Below, one piece after another: positions 1-8,335 of a stretch of 64,000 nt of DNA; positions within the stretch are counted from its first letter, which is position 1, and each line of letters begins with the position of its first letter. Where the stretch lies: the NCBI GenBank assembly GCA_009838735.1, contig VXQZ01000050.1, positions 57,924 to 121,923 on the forward strand, written 5' to 3'. A model generated the notes under the pieces. The model made no database searches, was not told the DNA's origin, and saw nothing but the letters and a program-made list of their open reading frames with translations. The position numbers and the translations under genes are program-made. The DNA is from Chloroflexota bacterium (GTDB taxonomy: Bacteria; Chloroflexota; Dehalococcoidia; Bin125).

Positions 1-284
1 GCTCGGAGGAGCGAGCAGAGGCGCTGCGCAACGTCTACGAGTCCTACTACGAGGACGAACCCTTTGTGCATGTCGCGCCGAATGCGCCCTCGACCAAGCA
101 GACGCTGGGTTCGAATGCCTGCATCGTCTATCCCACTGTCGACCCTATGACCGGCGAGGTCATGGTGATCAGCGCGATCGACAATCTGGTCAAGGGCACT
201 GCCGGTGCTGCCGTGCAGTGCTTCAACCTTATGTTCGGTTTGCCGGAAGAGCTTGGGCTGAGCAAGATCGGCGTGTATCCATGA
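1..284 (+). CDS. argC: N-acetyl-gamma-glutamyl-phosphate reductase, C-terminal part (runs off the window start)
   Basis: The reading frame is open from base 3 and ends with TGA at 282-284, leaving about 93 C-terminal residues. ArgC performs the NADPH-dependent reduction of N-acetylglutamyl phosphate to the semialdehyde, the third step of arginine synthesis, in the cytoplasm. The visible part has the family's C-terminal signatures: a YYEDEPFV stretch, then P..K.T.GSN.C, and VISAIDNLVKGTAGAAVQ with N..FG.PE..GL near the end. These belong to the dimer and active-site region of the Asd/ArgC fold; the NAD-binding domain and catalytic Cys lie upstream of the window. The stop overlaps the argJ start by four bases (ATGA), so the two are translationally coupled. 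The assignment is firm although the gene is partial. Confidence 0.95.
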   Translation, partial: SEERAEALRNVYESYYEDEPFVHVAPNAPSTKQTLGSNACIVYPTVDPMTGEVMVISAIDNLVKGTAGAAVQCFNLMFGLPEELGLSKIGVYP

Positions 285-1498
285 CCGGCAATCACGATGC
301 GTTGGGCGCGAATCCCGACGCCGAAGGGGCTCTCACCAGAGCACAGGGATTCTCGGCCTGCGGATTCACTGCCGGGATCAAGGAGTCGGGTCTGCCCGAT
401 CTGGCCTTGCTGGTCTCGGACCACCCGGCTACGGCGGCAGCCGTCTACACCCAGAACCAGAGCACGGCGGCGCCGGTGCATATCAGCAAGGCGCATACCG
501 CGAACGGATCGCTCCGTGCGGCCGTCGTCAACTCGGGCAACGCCAACTGCGCGACCGGTGAGCAAGGACTCGCCGATGCCCGCGAGATGACACAACTGAC
601 TGCTTCATTGATCGGCTGCGAAGCCGAGGAGGTGTTCGTCAACTCCACCGGGATCATCGGGCACTACCTGCCCATGGACCTGTTGCGCTCGGCGATTCCT
701 CAACTCGCGCCCGCGTCCGACGGTGGCGCGGATTTTGCCCGTTCGATCATGACGACCGACACCTTTCAGAAAGAAGCGGTTGCGTCATTTGAGGCCAACG
801 GCGTCACCTACACCGTTGGCGGCTGCGCCAAGGGTGCCGGCATGATTCATCCAGACATGGCAACGATGCTGGCGTTCTTCACCACGGATGCGCCGGTCGC
901 TGCTGGCGCTCTGGAGTCTTGCTTCCGCTTCGCCATGGATCGATCGTTCAATATGGTCACGGTCGATGGGGATACGTCGACGAACGATTCATCCGTGATC
1001 CTCGCCAACGGGGCTGCTGGCGGAGAGCCGCTCTCTGGGGCCTCGCTCGAAGCGTTTGGCTCCGCCTTGCTGGATGTGTCGACGGCGTTGGCCAAGATGA
1101 TGGCTCGCGACGGCGAGGGGGCGACCAAGCGGATTTCGATCACGGTCTCGGGTGCGAAGTCCTGGAATGACGCTCGCGACGTGGCACGCACGATCGCGCT
1201 ATCTCCATTACTCAAGGCCGCCTTGAGCAAGTACGACCCGAACTGGGGCCGGATCCTGATGGCCGCCGGCCGCGCAGGCGTGCCATACGACCTCGATCAG
1301 GTCAGCATTTGGATTTCCGACCTGTGCGTCTTCGACGGCACGGCCACCGGCGTGCCCGAGGCTGAGGCGTCCCAGAAGACGCAGGGCGATGAAGTCTTCC
1401 TCAGGATGGATCTCGGCCAGGGCGACGCCGAAGCGACCGCCTGGGGCTGTGATCTGACCGAGGAGTATGTCCGTTTCAACGCGGACTACGTGACGTAG
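281..1498 (+). CDS. argJ: Bifunctional glutamate N-acetyltransferase / ornithine acetyltransferase
   Basis: ArgJ transfers the acetyl group from N-acetylornithine to glutamate, recycling it in the cyclic arginine pathway; many family members also use acetyl-CoA for the first step. The 405-residue length is normal. The self-cleavage site is intact: KGAGMIHPDMATML lies at about residues 184-197, and Thr195 would be the N-terminal nucleophile of the beta chain after autoproteolysis. The oxyanion and substrate motifs NSGNANCATG (about 84-93) and STGIIG are present. The ATG at 281 was chosen because it overlaps the argC stop and gives the usual N-terminus; there is no clear Shine-Dalgarno sequence, consistent with coupling. 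Whether it is mono- or bifunctional cannot be told by eye. Confidence 0.96.
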   Translation: MTGNHDALGANPDAEGALTRAQGFSACGFTAGIKESGLPDLALLVSDHPATAAAVYTQNQSTAAPVHISKAHTANGSLRAAVVNSGNANCATGEQGLADAREMTQLTASLIGCEAEEVFVNSTGIIGHYLPMDLLRSAIPQLAPASDGGADFARSIMTTDTFQKEAVASFEANGVTYTVGGCAKGAGMIHPDMATMLAFFTTDAPVAAGALESCFRFAMDRSFNMVTVDGDTSTNDSSVILANGAAGGEPLSGASLEAFGSALLDVSTALAKMMARDGEGATKRISITVSGAKSWNDARDVARTIALSPLLKAALSKYDPNWGRILMAAGRAGVPYDLDQVSIWISDLCVFDGTATGVPEAEASQKTQGDEVFLRMDLGQGDAEATAWGCDLTEEYVRFNADYVT

Positions 1499-1516
1499 TA
1501 GACCCATTCGATCAAC

Positions 1517-1528
1517 TAGTCTGAATCA
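1517..1528 (+). promoter_or_regulatory. Possible -10 element for a leaderless transcript
   Basis: TAGTCT lies at 1517-1522, exactly six bases before the ATG at 1529. That is the geometry expected if transcription starts on the A of the start codon. No Shine-Dalgarno sequence is visible and no convincing -35 box was found. The same hexamer recurs before argD (7099-7104) and fakB (16184-16189). Confidence 0.3.
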
Positions 1529-1885
1529 ATGACCGAGCCAACGCCAACAAAGCCATGGATTCTGCCTGGGCGCGATCCATCGAGCCGTCCGCCGGTTCAG
1601 GTCGGAGAAGCATGGTATGACGCGGACTCATGGGATGAAATCCAGCGCATCCAGGCTCTGCTCCCACGGTCGGCGCAAGGCGGCATTTCTGACCACGACC
1701 TGATGTGCTCGATGGGAATGACTGCCGATAGATTGCTCGATCATCTCGGGATGAGCGACGACGAGATATTCGAGCAGTTTGGCGAACCTCGCGAAGAACT
1801 TGCGGATTCCCTGGGGCTGCCAACCGAAGCTGAGGTGTTGACGTTCTTGGAGCAATACACCGAACAGCATGCCGTTTCGGATTGA
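1529..1885 (+). CDS. Small acidic protein, possible antitoxin-like partner of the next gene
   Basis: This 118-residue acidic protein is not one I recognise. It has a proline-rich start, a W-containing segment (EAWYDADSWDEIQRI), then a helical, acidic C-terminal half with repeated 'DHDLM..MGM..D.LLDHLGMSDDEIFEQFG' character. No standard antitoxin DNA-binding fold (RHH, Phd/YefM, HTH) is evident. Its last 17 bases overlap the start of the next gene, whose product resembles RelE/ParE toxins. A small acidic first gene overlapping a small basic-leaning second gene is the usual layout of a type II toxin-antitoxin pair, and that is the only basis for the suggestion. The pair sits between argJ and argB, where it breaks the arginine cluster. 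Confidence 0.45.
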   Translation: MTEPTPTKPWILPGRDPSSRPPVQVGEAWYDADSWDEIQRIQALLPRSAQGGISDHDLMCSMGMTADRLLDHLGMSDDEIFEQFGEPREELADSLGLPTEAEVLTFLEQYTEQHAVSD

Positions 1886-2126
1886 GTACAGCGACCAGGC
1901 ATTCGCTGACTTCAAGGCCCTGCGGCCACAGAACATCCCTCCAACACGGAAGTTGATCGGCAGTTTCCCGCACGATCGGTGGTTGATGGGTGGTCTCTCT
2001 TCGGATTACTCGCTACCGGACCTCGATGTGCGTGAGATGAGAAATGGTCCAATCACACTGGTGTATGAGTTGGACCACGCCAACGAGGTCGTAAGATTAC
2101 TGCGGATTCTGGCCGTTGCGGTCTGA
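1869..2126 (+). CDS. RelE/ParE-like small protein, putative toxin
   Basis: The 85-residue product starts FRIEYSDQAFADFKAL and ends ITLVYELDHANEVVRLLRI. This resembles the beta-alpha-...-beta-beta layout of RelE/ParE-superfamily proteins, where a 'Y.I.yS..A..dlk.L' start and a 'vrvvYevd....vv.vl.i' end are typical. The middle segment between the two is less familiar and no catalytic residues can be assigned with certainty. If it is a toxin, RelE members cleave mRNA on the ribosome and ParE members poison gyrase. The start ATG lies 17 bases inside the upstream gene, so translation would be coupled. It could equally be an orphan or degraded member, or an unrelated small protein. Confidence 0.45.
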   Translation: MPFRIEYSDQAFADFKALRPQNIPPTRKLIGSFPHDRWLMGGLSSDYSLPDLDVREMRNGPITLVYELDHANEVVRLLRILAVAV

Positions 2127-2136
2127 CGTGATTCAA

Positions 2137-3177
2137 CTACTGCAGCGGCAGTGGCGATTGCCACCACGACGGCTTGCTGCTGACCTCAATCGACGTCACC
2201 CATTTGACCCAGTTGTATCCGCGATGACCCGGCGCAACCAGTCGGAGGGGAAATCCGTGTCCCGATGAGAGCGGCTCGCCAGCGATGTGGGTGGCCAGCA
2301 GCAGTCGGCCTGTCTGCTCAATCGAGAAGCGGCGATTGAAACCGGTTGCGGACGTGACCACGACGCTCTCTGCCGTTTCTCCAACCTGGACTCTTGCCAG
2401 TACATCCGACAACCTCACGCCGCTCCAGTCCTGGATGGTGTACCAGCCTCCGGTGCAATCGAGCGTGGCCGTAGCTCTGTGATTGGCGATGGCTTGCAGC
2501 TCTTCGTAGGCAAGTTGCACAGGCGGGTCCACCTGGCCATGGATCGTGAGGCTCCACTCGTCTACATCGATTCGTTGGCGGCTGTCGAAGAGCCACTGCG
2601 TGACGGGATGAGCGTTGCCTCGACCGCTGGCTTCTTCACGTGAGCCGGTGAATCGAGGCCGTTGGCCGGCCGCCGCCGCCGCGGCGGATGCCCCCTGCCA
2701 GAGGACGAGTCCGCCAAGACCGACGGCAAGCAGTCTGAGCGCGGCGCGCCGATTGGTGAAGTCGGTGCGCTTCACCCGCTGCGGCCAACGCATTGCCGCA
2801 TGCGCGATCAGCGGAATCGTCAGGGCCAGGCCCAGCGTGGTGTGGATCACCAGCAGCCGGGCGTTGCCATAGCCGGGAATGTCGAGGCTGCCACGACCGA
2901 TGATCGCCCAGAGCGTGCCCGTGGTCAGGACGCCGACGAAGAGCAGCACGAGAATGATCGAGCCAACTGTTTCAGATGCGACTCCGCGCCGGCGAAACGA
3001 ACGCAGCACGATTCGGTACTTCCAGATCACGAGACCAACCAGCGAGAATCCTGCGATCCCGTGAAGCCAGAACACCCACTCGCCGCTGGGTCGCCCGACT
3101 GTGAAGGAAATCAGCCCGGAGAGCAGCTCGACGCCAAGCAGGAACAGGATCGCGTGATTGGTCGCGCGGGCGCTCAT
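2137..3177 (-). CDS. Membrane b-type domain fused to a sulfite-oxidase-family molybdopterin domain
   Basis: The 346-residue protein has two parts. Residues 1 to about 135 form four hydrophobic segments with paired histidines (WLHGIAG, IHTTLGL, IAHAAMRW), as in cytochrome b561-like membrane domains. Residues 141-165 (TNRRAALRLLAVGLGG...) look like a Tat-type twin-arginine segment. The rest is a sulfite-oxidase-type molybdopterin domain whose ligand cysteine is Cys241 in LDCTGGWY. The domain ends with the GHGFPLRLVAPGHRGYNWVKWV motif. This suggests a self-contained oxidoreductase passing electrons between the quinone pool and an exported Mo centre. The ATG at 3177 is preferred over a TTG at 3207, which would nearly collide with argB. 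Substrate unknown; protein-methionine sulfoxide reductase-like activity is one possibility. Confidence 0.8.
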   Translation of the reverse strand: MSARATNHAILFLLGVELLSGLISFTVGRPSGEWVFWLHGIAGFSLVGLVIWKYRIVLRSFRRRGVASETVGSIILVLLFVGVLTTGTLWAIIGRGSLDIPGYGNARLLVIHTTLGLALTIPLIAHAAMRWPQRVKRTDFTNRRAALRLLAVGLGGLVLWQGASAAAAAAGQRPRFTGSREEASGRGNAHPVTQWLFDSRQRIDVDEWSLTIHGQVDPPVQLAYEELQAIANHRATATLDCTGGWYTIQDWSGVRLSDVLARVQVGETAESVVVTSATGFNRRFSIEQTGRLLLATHIAGEPLSSGHGFPLRLVAPGHRGYNWVKWVTSIEVSSKPSWWQSPLPLQ

Positions 3178-3251
3178 ACTGCGACGGTATCGGTTCGTGA
3201 TTGCCAACTCCGGCGGCGTCCGTGAGGCAGGTGTCGGCTAGGCTGGCATCC

Positions 3252-4031
3252 ATGAGATCTGCCAGTCCCGGCAACGGTGCGATCGTGATCAAAATCGGTG
3301 GCTCCACCCTTGGCGAACATGACACGTCGTTGTCCGACTGCGTGGAACTGCACCGCGGGGGACGACAGGTCGTCGTCGTCCACGGCGGCGGCGCGGCGGT
3401 CACTGACTGGCAGCAGCGTCTGGGCGCCGAGGCTGCCTGGGTAGACGGCTTGCGCACGACCACTCCAGAGTCGCTGGAGGTCGTGGTGGCCGTGCTGGCC
3501 GGCCTGATCAACAAGGAGTTGACGCGACGTCTGCAAGAGCTGGGAGCGCCGGCCGTGGGACTCAGTGGGGTGGACGGGCGCACGCTCAGATCGCCAATCT
3601 CAACTCGGATTGGGCTGGTCGGGGAAACCCCGTGCTGCGACCCGCAAACCCTGTGGCGAGTCCTGGAGGCGGGCCTGCTGCCGGTGCTCGCGCCGGTCGG
3701 GCTGGCCGACGATCTGTCGACGACACTCAACATCAATGCCGATGCGGCCGCGGGTGCGGTTGCGTCAGCGCTGGGTGCGGCCGCGCTGGTGTTTCTGACG
3801 GATGTGCCGCAGGTACTGGATGGACAAGGCGCGGGCATGGACTGTCTGTCCGAAGCACAACAACGTGTGCTCACGGAGGCCGGGGTGATCGCCGGCGGCA
3901 TGTTGCCCAAATTGCGCGCCGGACGCCAGGCGTTCGCTGAAGGCGTGATCGTGCGTATCGTGGACGGAAGACAACCGCATGTTGTCCGCGATGCGGTCGA
4001 CGGTGCAGCGGTGGGGACGGCGCTTTCGTGA
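3252..4031 (+). CDS. argB: Acetylglutamate kinase
   Basis: ArgB phosphorylates N-acetylglutamate with ATP, the second arginine step and often its feedback-controlled one. The 259-residue product has the amino-acid-kinase fold signatures: KIGGSTLG near residue 14, VVVVHGGGAAV near 40-50, and the TLNINADAAAGAVA substrate/nucleotide motif around residue 160. The C-terminal part carries a GGMLPKLRA stretch with the conserved lysine. The ATG at 3252 gives the normal N-terminus; an upstream TTG at 3201 would add 17 poorly conserved residues and overlap the divergent gene. The stop codon overlaps the next gene's GTG by four bases. No N-terminal extension of the kind seen in hexameric arginine-inhibited forms is visible. 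Confidence 0.95.
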   Translation: MRSASPGNGAIVIKIGGSTLGEHDTSLSDCVELHRGGRQVVVVHGGGAAVTDWQQRLGAEAAWVDGLRTTTPESLEVVVAVLAGLINKELTRRLQELGAPAVGLSGVDGRTLRSPISTRIGLVGETPCCDPQTLWRVLEAGLLPVLAPVGLADDLSTTLNINADAAAGAVASALGAAALVFLTDVPQVLDGQGAGMDCLSEAQQRVLTEAGVIAGGMLPKLRAGRQAFAEGVIVRIVDGRQPHVVRDAVDGAAVGTALS

Positions 4032-7000
4032 GCAGTGTGAACTTGAACTGGCCGGGCTGGATCCAGCGCACCCAGGGCGGCTGGCGCAACGGCAATGACG
4101 GCCCCCGCGACGTGCCGCCCTCGGATGAGGGCCGTTCCGGACAGCTGGGACCGCCGCCGCCGGTGTTCCGCGAAGGATTGGGCGGTGGCGGAGTCGGCGA
4201 CGACGAGCCGCCGCCCTATACAGCGGCTGAAGGCCAGCCGCCGCAGGGCGGTCGGACCTGGCCCCGTGTTGTCGTGGCCGGCGTGGCCCTGCTGGTGCTG
4301 CTGATCCTGCTCAACATCGGTATCGACATCTACGTCGACCGGCTCTGGTTCGGCAATGTCGGATACCAGGGCGTGTTCGATCTGCGGATCGTCACGCAGG
4401 TCTGGCTGTTTGCAGCGGGAGCGGGAGTAGCCCTGCTGGTGTTGGGCGGCACATATGCGATCGCCTGGCGTATGCCGGTCGAGGCCCTGGCGCCGGCGGT
4501 CGACGATCCGCGCCTGTCGCGGGTCATTCACATCATTGCCGCCGTGGCGATGATCCTGCTGGCGATCATCTTCGGCTCCGTCGCGGCCGGCCAGTGGGAC
4601 CTGATTCTGCAGTATCTGAATGCCAAGCCGTTTGGCACCACGGATCCCCAGTTCGGCAAAGATCTGGGCTTCTACGTCTTCGAGCTCGAGGCACTGCAGT
4701 TCATGAAGGGCTGGGCGACCGGGCTGGCGATCATGGCCATGCTCACCACCGCCGCCACCTACGGCGTTCGGTTGATGATGCACCGCGGCAATGCTCGCTC
4801 GACGCTGGCGGTGCGGATCCACATCGCGCTGACCATCGCCGTCGTCATGGGGTTGTTCGTCTGGAGCTACTGGTTGGCTCGCTTCGAACTCGCGCTCAAC
4901 CCCGGCGGCTTCGTCTTCGGCGCCACCTTCACCGACGACAACATTCGCTCGCCTGTCCAAATCGTCAAGATGGTCGCTGGCGTCCTGGTCATCCTCGGCG
5001 TGCTCTCCTGGCCGTTCCATGAGCGGCTGCGCTTCCCGTTGACTTCGATTGCGCTGCTGATCCTGGTCTCGATTGTCGGTGGCGCCATACTGCCGGCCGC
5101 GATCCAGCGCTTCACCGTCGAGCCGAACGAGCTGCAGCGCGAAACCCCCTACATCGAACGCAACATCGCGGCGACCCGCTCGGCCTTCGCCCTGGACCAG
5201 ATCCAGGAGCGAGAATTTGCGGCAGACGACTTCGTCGATGAAGGTGACCTGTCGCTCAACCCGGAGGCGCTGCTCAACGTTCGCCTGTGGGACCACCGTC
5301 CGCTCAACGACACGCTGAACACCATCCAGACGATTCGGCCGCTCTATGTCTATCCGGATGTGGATGTCGATCGCTACAAGGTGGGCGGCGTGGAACACCA
5401 GGTGTTCCTGGCCGCGCGCGAGCTGTCGCAGGCCAATCTGCAGCCGACGCAACAGGGCTGGGTCAACCGGCGGTTGCAATTCACGCACGGATTCGGAGTT
5501 GTGATGACGCCGGTGGACGAAGTCTCACCCGCCGGTGAGCCCGTCTTCTGGGTCTCGAATATCCCGCCCGAGGTGATTGAAGAAACGTCGTCGGGACCGA
5601 TTGACCTGGAAATCGTCGAGCCGCGCATCTACTACGGCGAAGTGACCGACGCCTATGTGATCGCCAACAGCGAGACCGAAGAGTTTGACTACCCGCTGAG
5701 CGGCGAAGAATCGGACGGCGAGGCCGACCAGGCCACGACGCGGTACTCCGGCGACGGGGGGATCGAGCTGGGCGGCTTCTTCCGTCGCCTGGCCTTCGCC
5801 TGGTCGTTCGGCGACGCCAACATTCTCATCTCCGGTTCCGTCGACGGCGACAGTCGGATCCTCTTCCGACGCCTGATCCAGGAGCGCGTCAATGAACTGG
5901 CGCCATTCCTGCAACTCGACGCCGATCCCTACATCGTGGTCGGCGAGGACGGACGCCTGTACTGGATCCAGGACGCCTACACGGTCACCGACCGCTACCC
6001 CTATTCGCAGCCGCACGGCGTCGGCTACAACTACGTGCGCAACTCGGTCAAAGCGGTGATCGACGCGTACCACGGGACGGTGGACCTGTACATCGTTGAC
6101 GACGATGACCCGATCATTCAGGTCTGGGATGACATCTTCCCTGAACTGTTCAAGCCTGCCGAGCAATTCCCCGGCGACCTGCAGCAACACTGGCGCTACC
6201 CACAGGACTACTTCCAGATTCAAGCCGACCAGTATCTGACCTATCACATCGAGTCGGCCCGCGGCCTGTTCAACCGAGAGGATCTCTGGGCGATCCCCCA
6301 GGAACTCTTGCGGCAGCAAGAGATCGCGGTCGAGCCCTACTACGTGACGTTGCGTCTGCCCGACCAGGAGGAGCCGGAGTTCCTGCTGATCCTGCCATTC
6401 ACCCCGCGCAATCGGCTCAACTCGATCGCCTGGATGGCCGGCCGCTCGGACGGCGAGAACTACGGCAAGCTGTTCGCGTTCCGCTTCCCGGCGAACAAGA
6501 ATGTCGACGGCCCCAAACAGATTGAGAACCGGATCGACCAGGATGTCGCGGTGTCGCGGCAATTCACGCTGCTTGGACAGCAGGGCTCGGAGGTGATCCG
6601 CGGCAACCTGCTCTTCATCCCGGTCGGCGATTCCTATGTGTACGTGGAACCGATCTATCTGCAGGCGGAGACCGGACGTTTCCCGCAGCTCAAGGGGGTA
6701 ATCGTCGTTAACGGCGACACGATTGCCTTCGAGGACACGTTCGTCAACGCCGTCGATGTCGCGCTGGGGCGTCGCGCTGCGCAGGGGCTTTCATTCCTTG
6801 GCGACGTCCCCGGGCAGGAGACGCCGGTGGAGCCTGCCGCTGCTGTTGAACCGGAGCAGCAGGAGCAGGCAGCGGAGCCAGCGGCCCCGATCGAACTGTC
6901 CGACGATGCCGCCGAGCTGGCCGATCAGGCGCAGGTTGCCTTTGAGGAGGCGCTGCAAAAGCAGCGCGAAGGAGACTGGGCCGGCTACGGCGCAGCGATC

Positions 7001-7048
7001 GAACGGCTGGGCCAGATCCTCGAGCGTCTGTCTGCCGCCGCAGAGTAA
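4028..7048 (+). CDS. UPF0182-family large membrane protein
   Basis: The product is 1,006 residues and starts at a GTG coupled to the argB stop. It has a cytoplasmic, Pro/Gly-rich and charged start (about 80 residues), then several hydrophobic segments up to about residue 370 (the first near 83-103). A very large domain of about 500 residues follows, with family hallmarks: RNIAATRSAF, LWDHRPLNDTLN.IQ.IRPLY.YPDVDVDRY, QLDADPYIVV..DGRLYWI.DAYT, and PFTPRNR.NSIAWMAGRSDG. The end (about 930-1006) is an Ala/Glu/Gln-rich tail followed by a short helical region resembling the family's C-terminus. The family (COG1615) is widespread in Actinobacteria, cyanobacteria and Chloroflexi; its function is unknown. 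Its coupling to argB is unexpected and may only reflect shared expression. Confidence 0.92.
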   Translation: MSSVNLNWPGWIQRTQGGWRNGNDGPRDVPPSDEGRSGQLGPPPPVFREGLGGGGVGDDEPPPYTAAEGQPPQGGRTWPRVVVAGVALLVLLILLNIGIDIYVDRLWFGNVGYQGVFDLRIVTQVWLFAAGAGVALLVLGGTYAIAWRMPVEALAPAVDDPRLSRVIHIIAAVAMILLAIIFGSVAAGQWDLILQYLNAKPFGTTDPQFGKDLGFYVFELEALQFMKGWATGLAIMAMLTTAATYGVRLMMHRGNARSTLAVRIHIALTIAVVMGLFVWSYWLARFELALNPGGFVFGATFTDDNIRSPVQIVKMVAGVLVILGVLSWPFHERLRFPLTSIALLILVSIVGGAILPAAIQRFTVEPNELQRETPYIERNIAATRSAFALDQIQEREFAADDFVDEGDLSLNPEALLNVRLWDHRPLNDTLNTIQTIRPLYVYPDVDVDRYKVGGVEHQVFLAARELSQANLQPTQQGWVNRRLQFTHGFGVVMTPVDEVSPAGEPVFWVSNIPPEVIEETSSGPIDLEIVEPRIYYGEVTDAYVIANSETEEFDYPLSGEESDGEADQATTRYSGDGGIELGGFFRRLAFAWSFGDANILISGSVDGDSRILFRRLIQERVNELAPFLQLDADPYIVVGEDGRLYWIQDAYTVTDRYPYSQPHGVGYNYVRNSVKAVIDAYHGTVDLYIVDDDDPIIQVWDDIFPELFKPAEQFPGDLQQHWRYPQDYFQIQADQYLTYHIESARGLFNREDLWAIPQELLRQQEIAVEPYYVTLRLPDQEEPEFLLILPFTPRNRLNSIAWMAGRSDGENYGKLFAFRFPANKNVDGPKQIENRIDQDVAVSRQFTLLGQQGSEVIRGNLLFIPVGDSYVYVEPIYLQAETGRFPQLKGVIVVNGDTIAFEDTFVNAVDVALGRRAAQGLSFLGDVPGQETPVEPAAAVEPEQQEQAAEPAAPIELSDDAAELADQAQVAFEEALQKQREGDWAGYGAAIERLGQILERLSAAAE

Positions 7049-7146
7049 GCCGCTATTCAAGCGCTACCAACTGCATAGACGCGCACTGAGCGCTCGCGTA
7101 GTCTGAATCGGTTGAATGTCCTGTCTGCGTAGCCGGAGTGACGACC

Positions 7147-8331
7147 ATGCCCACCACCGCTGAGCGCGAGTCCGCCGTATTCATGATGTCGGCGGGCCGT
7201 CTGCCCGTCACACTGGTGCGCGGCGAAGGCTCCAGGGTCTGGGACGACGAGGGCAACGAGTACCTCGACTTCGTGGCTGGCATCGCGGCCGATAACCTCG
7301 GTCACTGCCACCCGCGGATTGTCGAGGCGATCAAGCAACAGGCCGAGACGCTGCTGCATGTCTCGAACTACTTCTACACGATCCCCCAGCTCGACCTCGC
7401 CGATGTCATCCTCGAACAGTCGGGTATGACCAGGATTTTTTTCTGCAACAGCGGCGCCGAGGCGACTGAGGGCGCCATCAAGATCGGCCGCAAGTGGGGT
7501 CAGACCCGGCGCGACGGCGCGACCGAGATCATCGTCATGGATGAGGCCTTCCACGGGCGCACCCTGGCCTCGGTCAATGCCTCAGGCAATCCCAACTACC
7601 GCGAGCCCTTCGGTCCGCTCGATGGCTTCAGCCACGTGCCGTTCAACGATGTCGGCGCGGTGCGGGATGCCATCGGTCCGCAGACCGCGGCCATCTTGGT
7701 CGAACCTCTACAGGGCGAGGGCGGCGTCAACGTCGCCGACGAGGGCTACCTCGTCGCTCTGCGCCAGATCTGCGACGAACACAACCTGCTGCTGATGCTG
7801 GACGAGGTCCAGACCGGTATCGGCCGCACCGGCAAACTCTTCGCCTGGCAGCACGAGAACGTCCAGCCCGACGTCATGGCCCTGGCCAAGGGACTGGGCA
7901 GCGGCGTGCCGATCGGCGCGATCGTGGCCAACGAGCGCGGAGACATCCTTGAGCCCGGTGACCATGGCACGACGTTCGGCGGCCAGCCGTTCACGACCTC
8001 GGTCGCTCTGGAGACCCTGCGCGTCATCATCGAGGAAGACATTCCGGCCCAGGCGGCCGCGCGCGGAGAGCAGCTCACTTCCGGCATCCGCGCCCTTGAG
8101 GATCGGCATCCGCTGATCGATCACGTGCGCGGCAAGGGATTGCTGGTCGCGGTCCAACTCAGCGAGGATGTCGGTCCGGCGCTGGTCGCCGCGATTCGCG
8201 AACGCGGGCTGATCTGCAACGTCGTGAAGCCGAACGTGCTGCGGCTCGTGCCGCCGCTGACCATCTCCGAAGACGAAATCGACGATGCGATCGGCATCAT
8301 CGACGACGCACTGGCCTCAATCGCCGAATAG
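7147..8331 (+). CDS. argD: Acetylornithine aminotransferase
   Basis: ArgD converts N-acetylglutamate semialdehyde to N-acetylornithine with glutamate as amino donor, using PLP. The 394-residue protein is a class III aminotransferase: FFCNSGAEATEGAIK near residue 98, HGRTLAS near 136, LMLDEVQTGIGRTG near 216, and the PLP lysine K248 in DVMALAKGLGSGVPIGA. Two starts are possible, GTG at 7138 and ATG at 7147. The ATG is preferred because GGAG at 7135-7138 lies eight bases upstream of it. A TAGTCT hexamer at 7099-7104 could be its own -10 box. The 98-base gap after the UPF0182 gene suggests a separate promoter or at least a re-initiation point. Some homologues act also in lysine or GABA pathways; the arginine context decides here. 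Confidence 0.94.
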   Translation: MPTTAERESAVFMMSAGRLPVTLVRGEGSRVWDDEGNEYLDFVAGIAADNLGHCHPRIVEAIKQQAETLLHVSNYFYTIPQLDLADVILEQSGMTRIFFCNSGAEATEGAIKIGRKWGQTRRDGATEIIVMDEAFHGRTLASVNASGNPNYREPFGPLDGFSHVPFNDVGAVRDAIGPQTAAILVEPLQGEGGVNVADEGYLVALRQICDEHNLLLMLDEVQTGIGRTGKLFAWQHENVQPDVMALAKGLGSGVPIGAIVANERGDILEPGDHGTTFGGQPFTTSVALETLRVIIEEDIPAQAAARGEQLTSGIRALEDRHPLIDHVRGKGLLVAVQLSEDVGPALVAAIRERGLICNVVKPNVLRLVPPLTISEDEIDDAIGIIDDALASIAE

Positions 8332-8335
8332 GCCC

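Noticed and set aside
2972..5488. An 838-codon open frame on the - strand
   Set aside because: It lies opposite argB and the UPF0182 gene, has low-complexity His/Arg/Asp-rich composition, and reflects the high G+C at third positions of the real genes.
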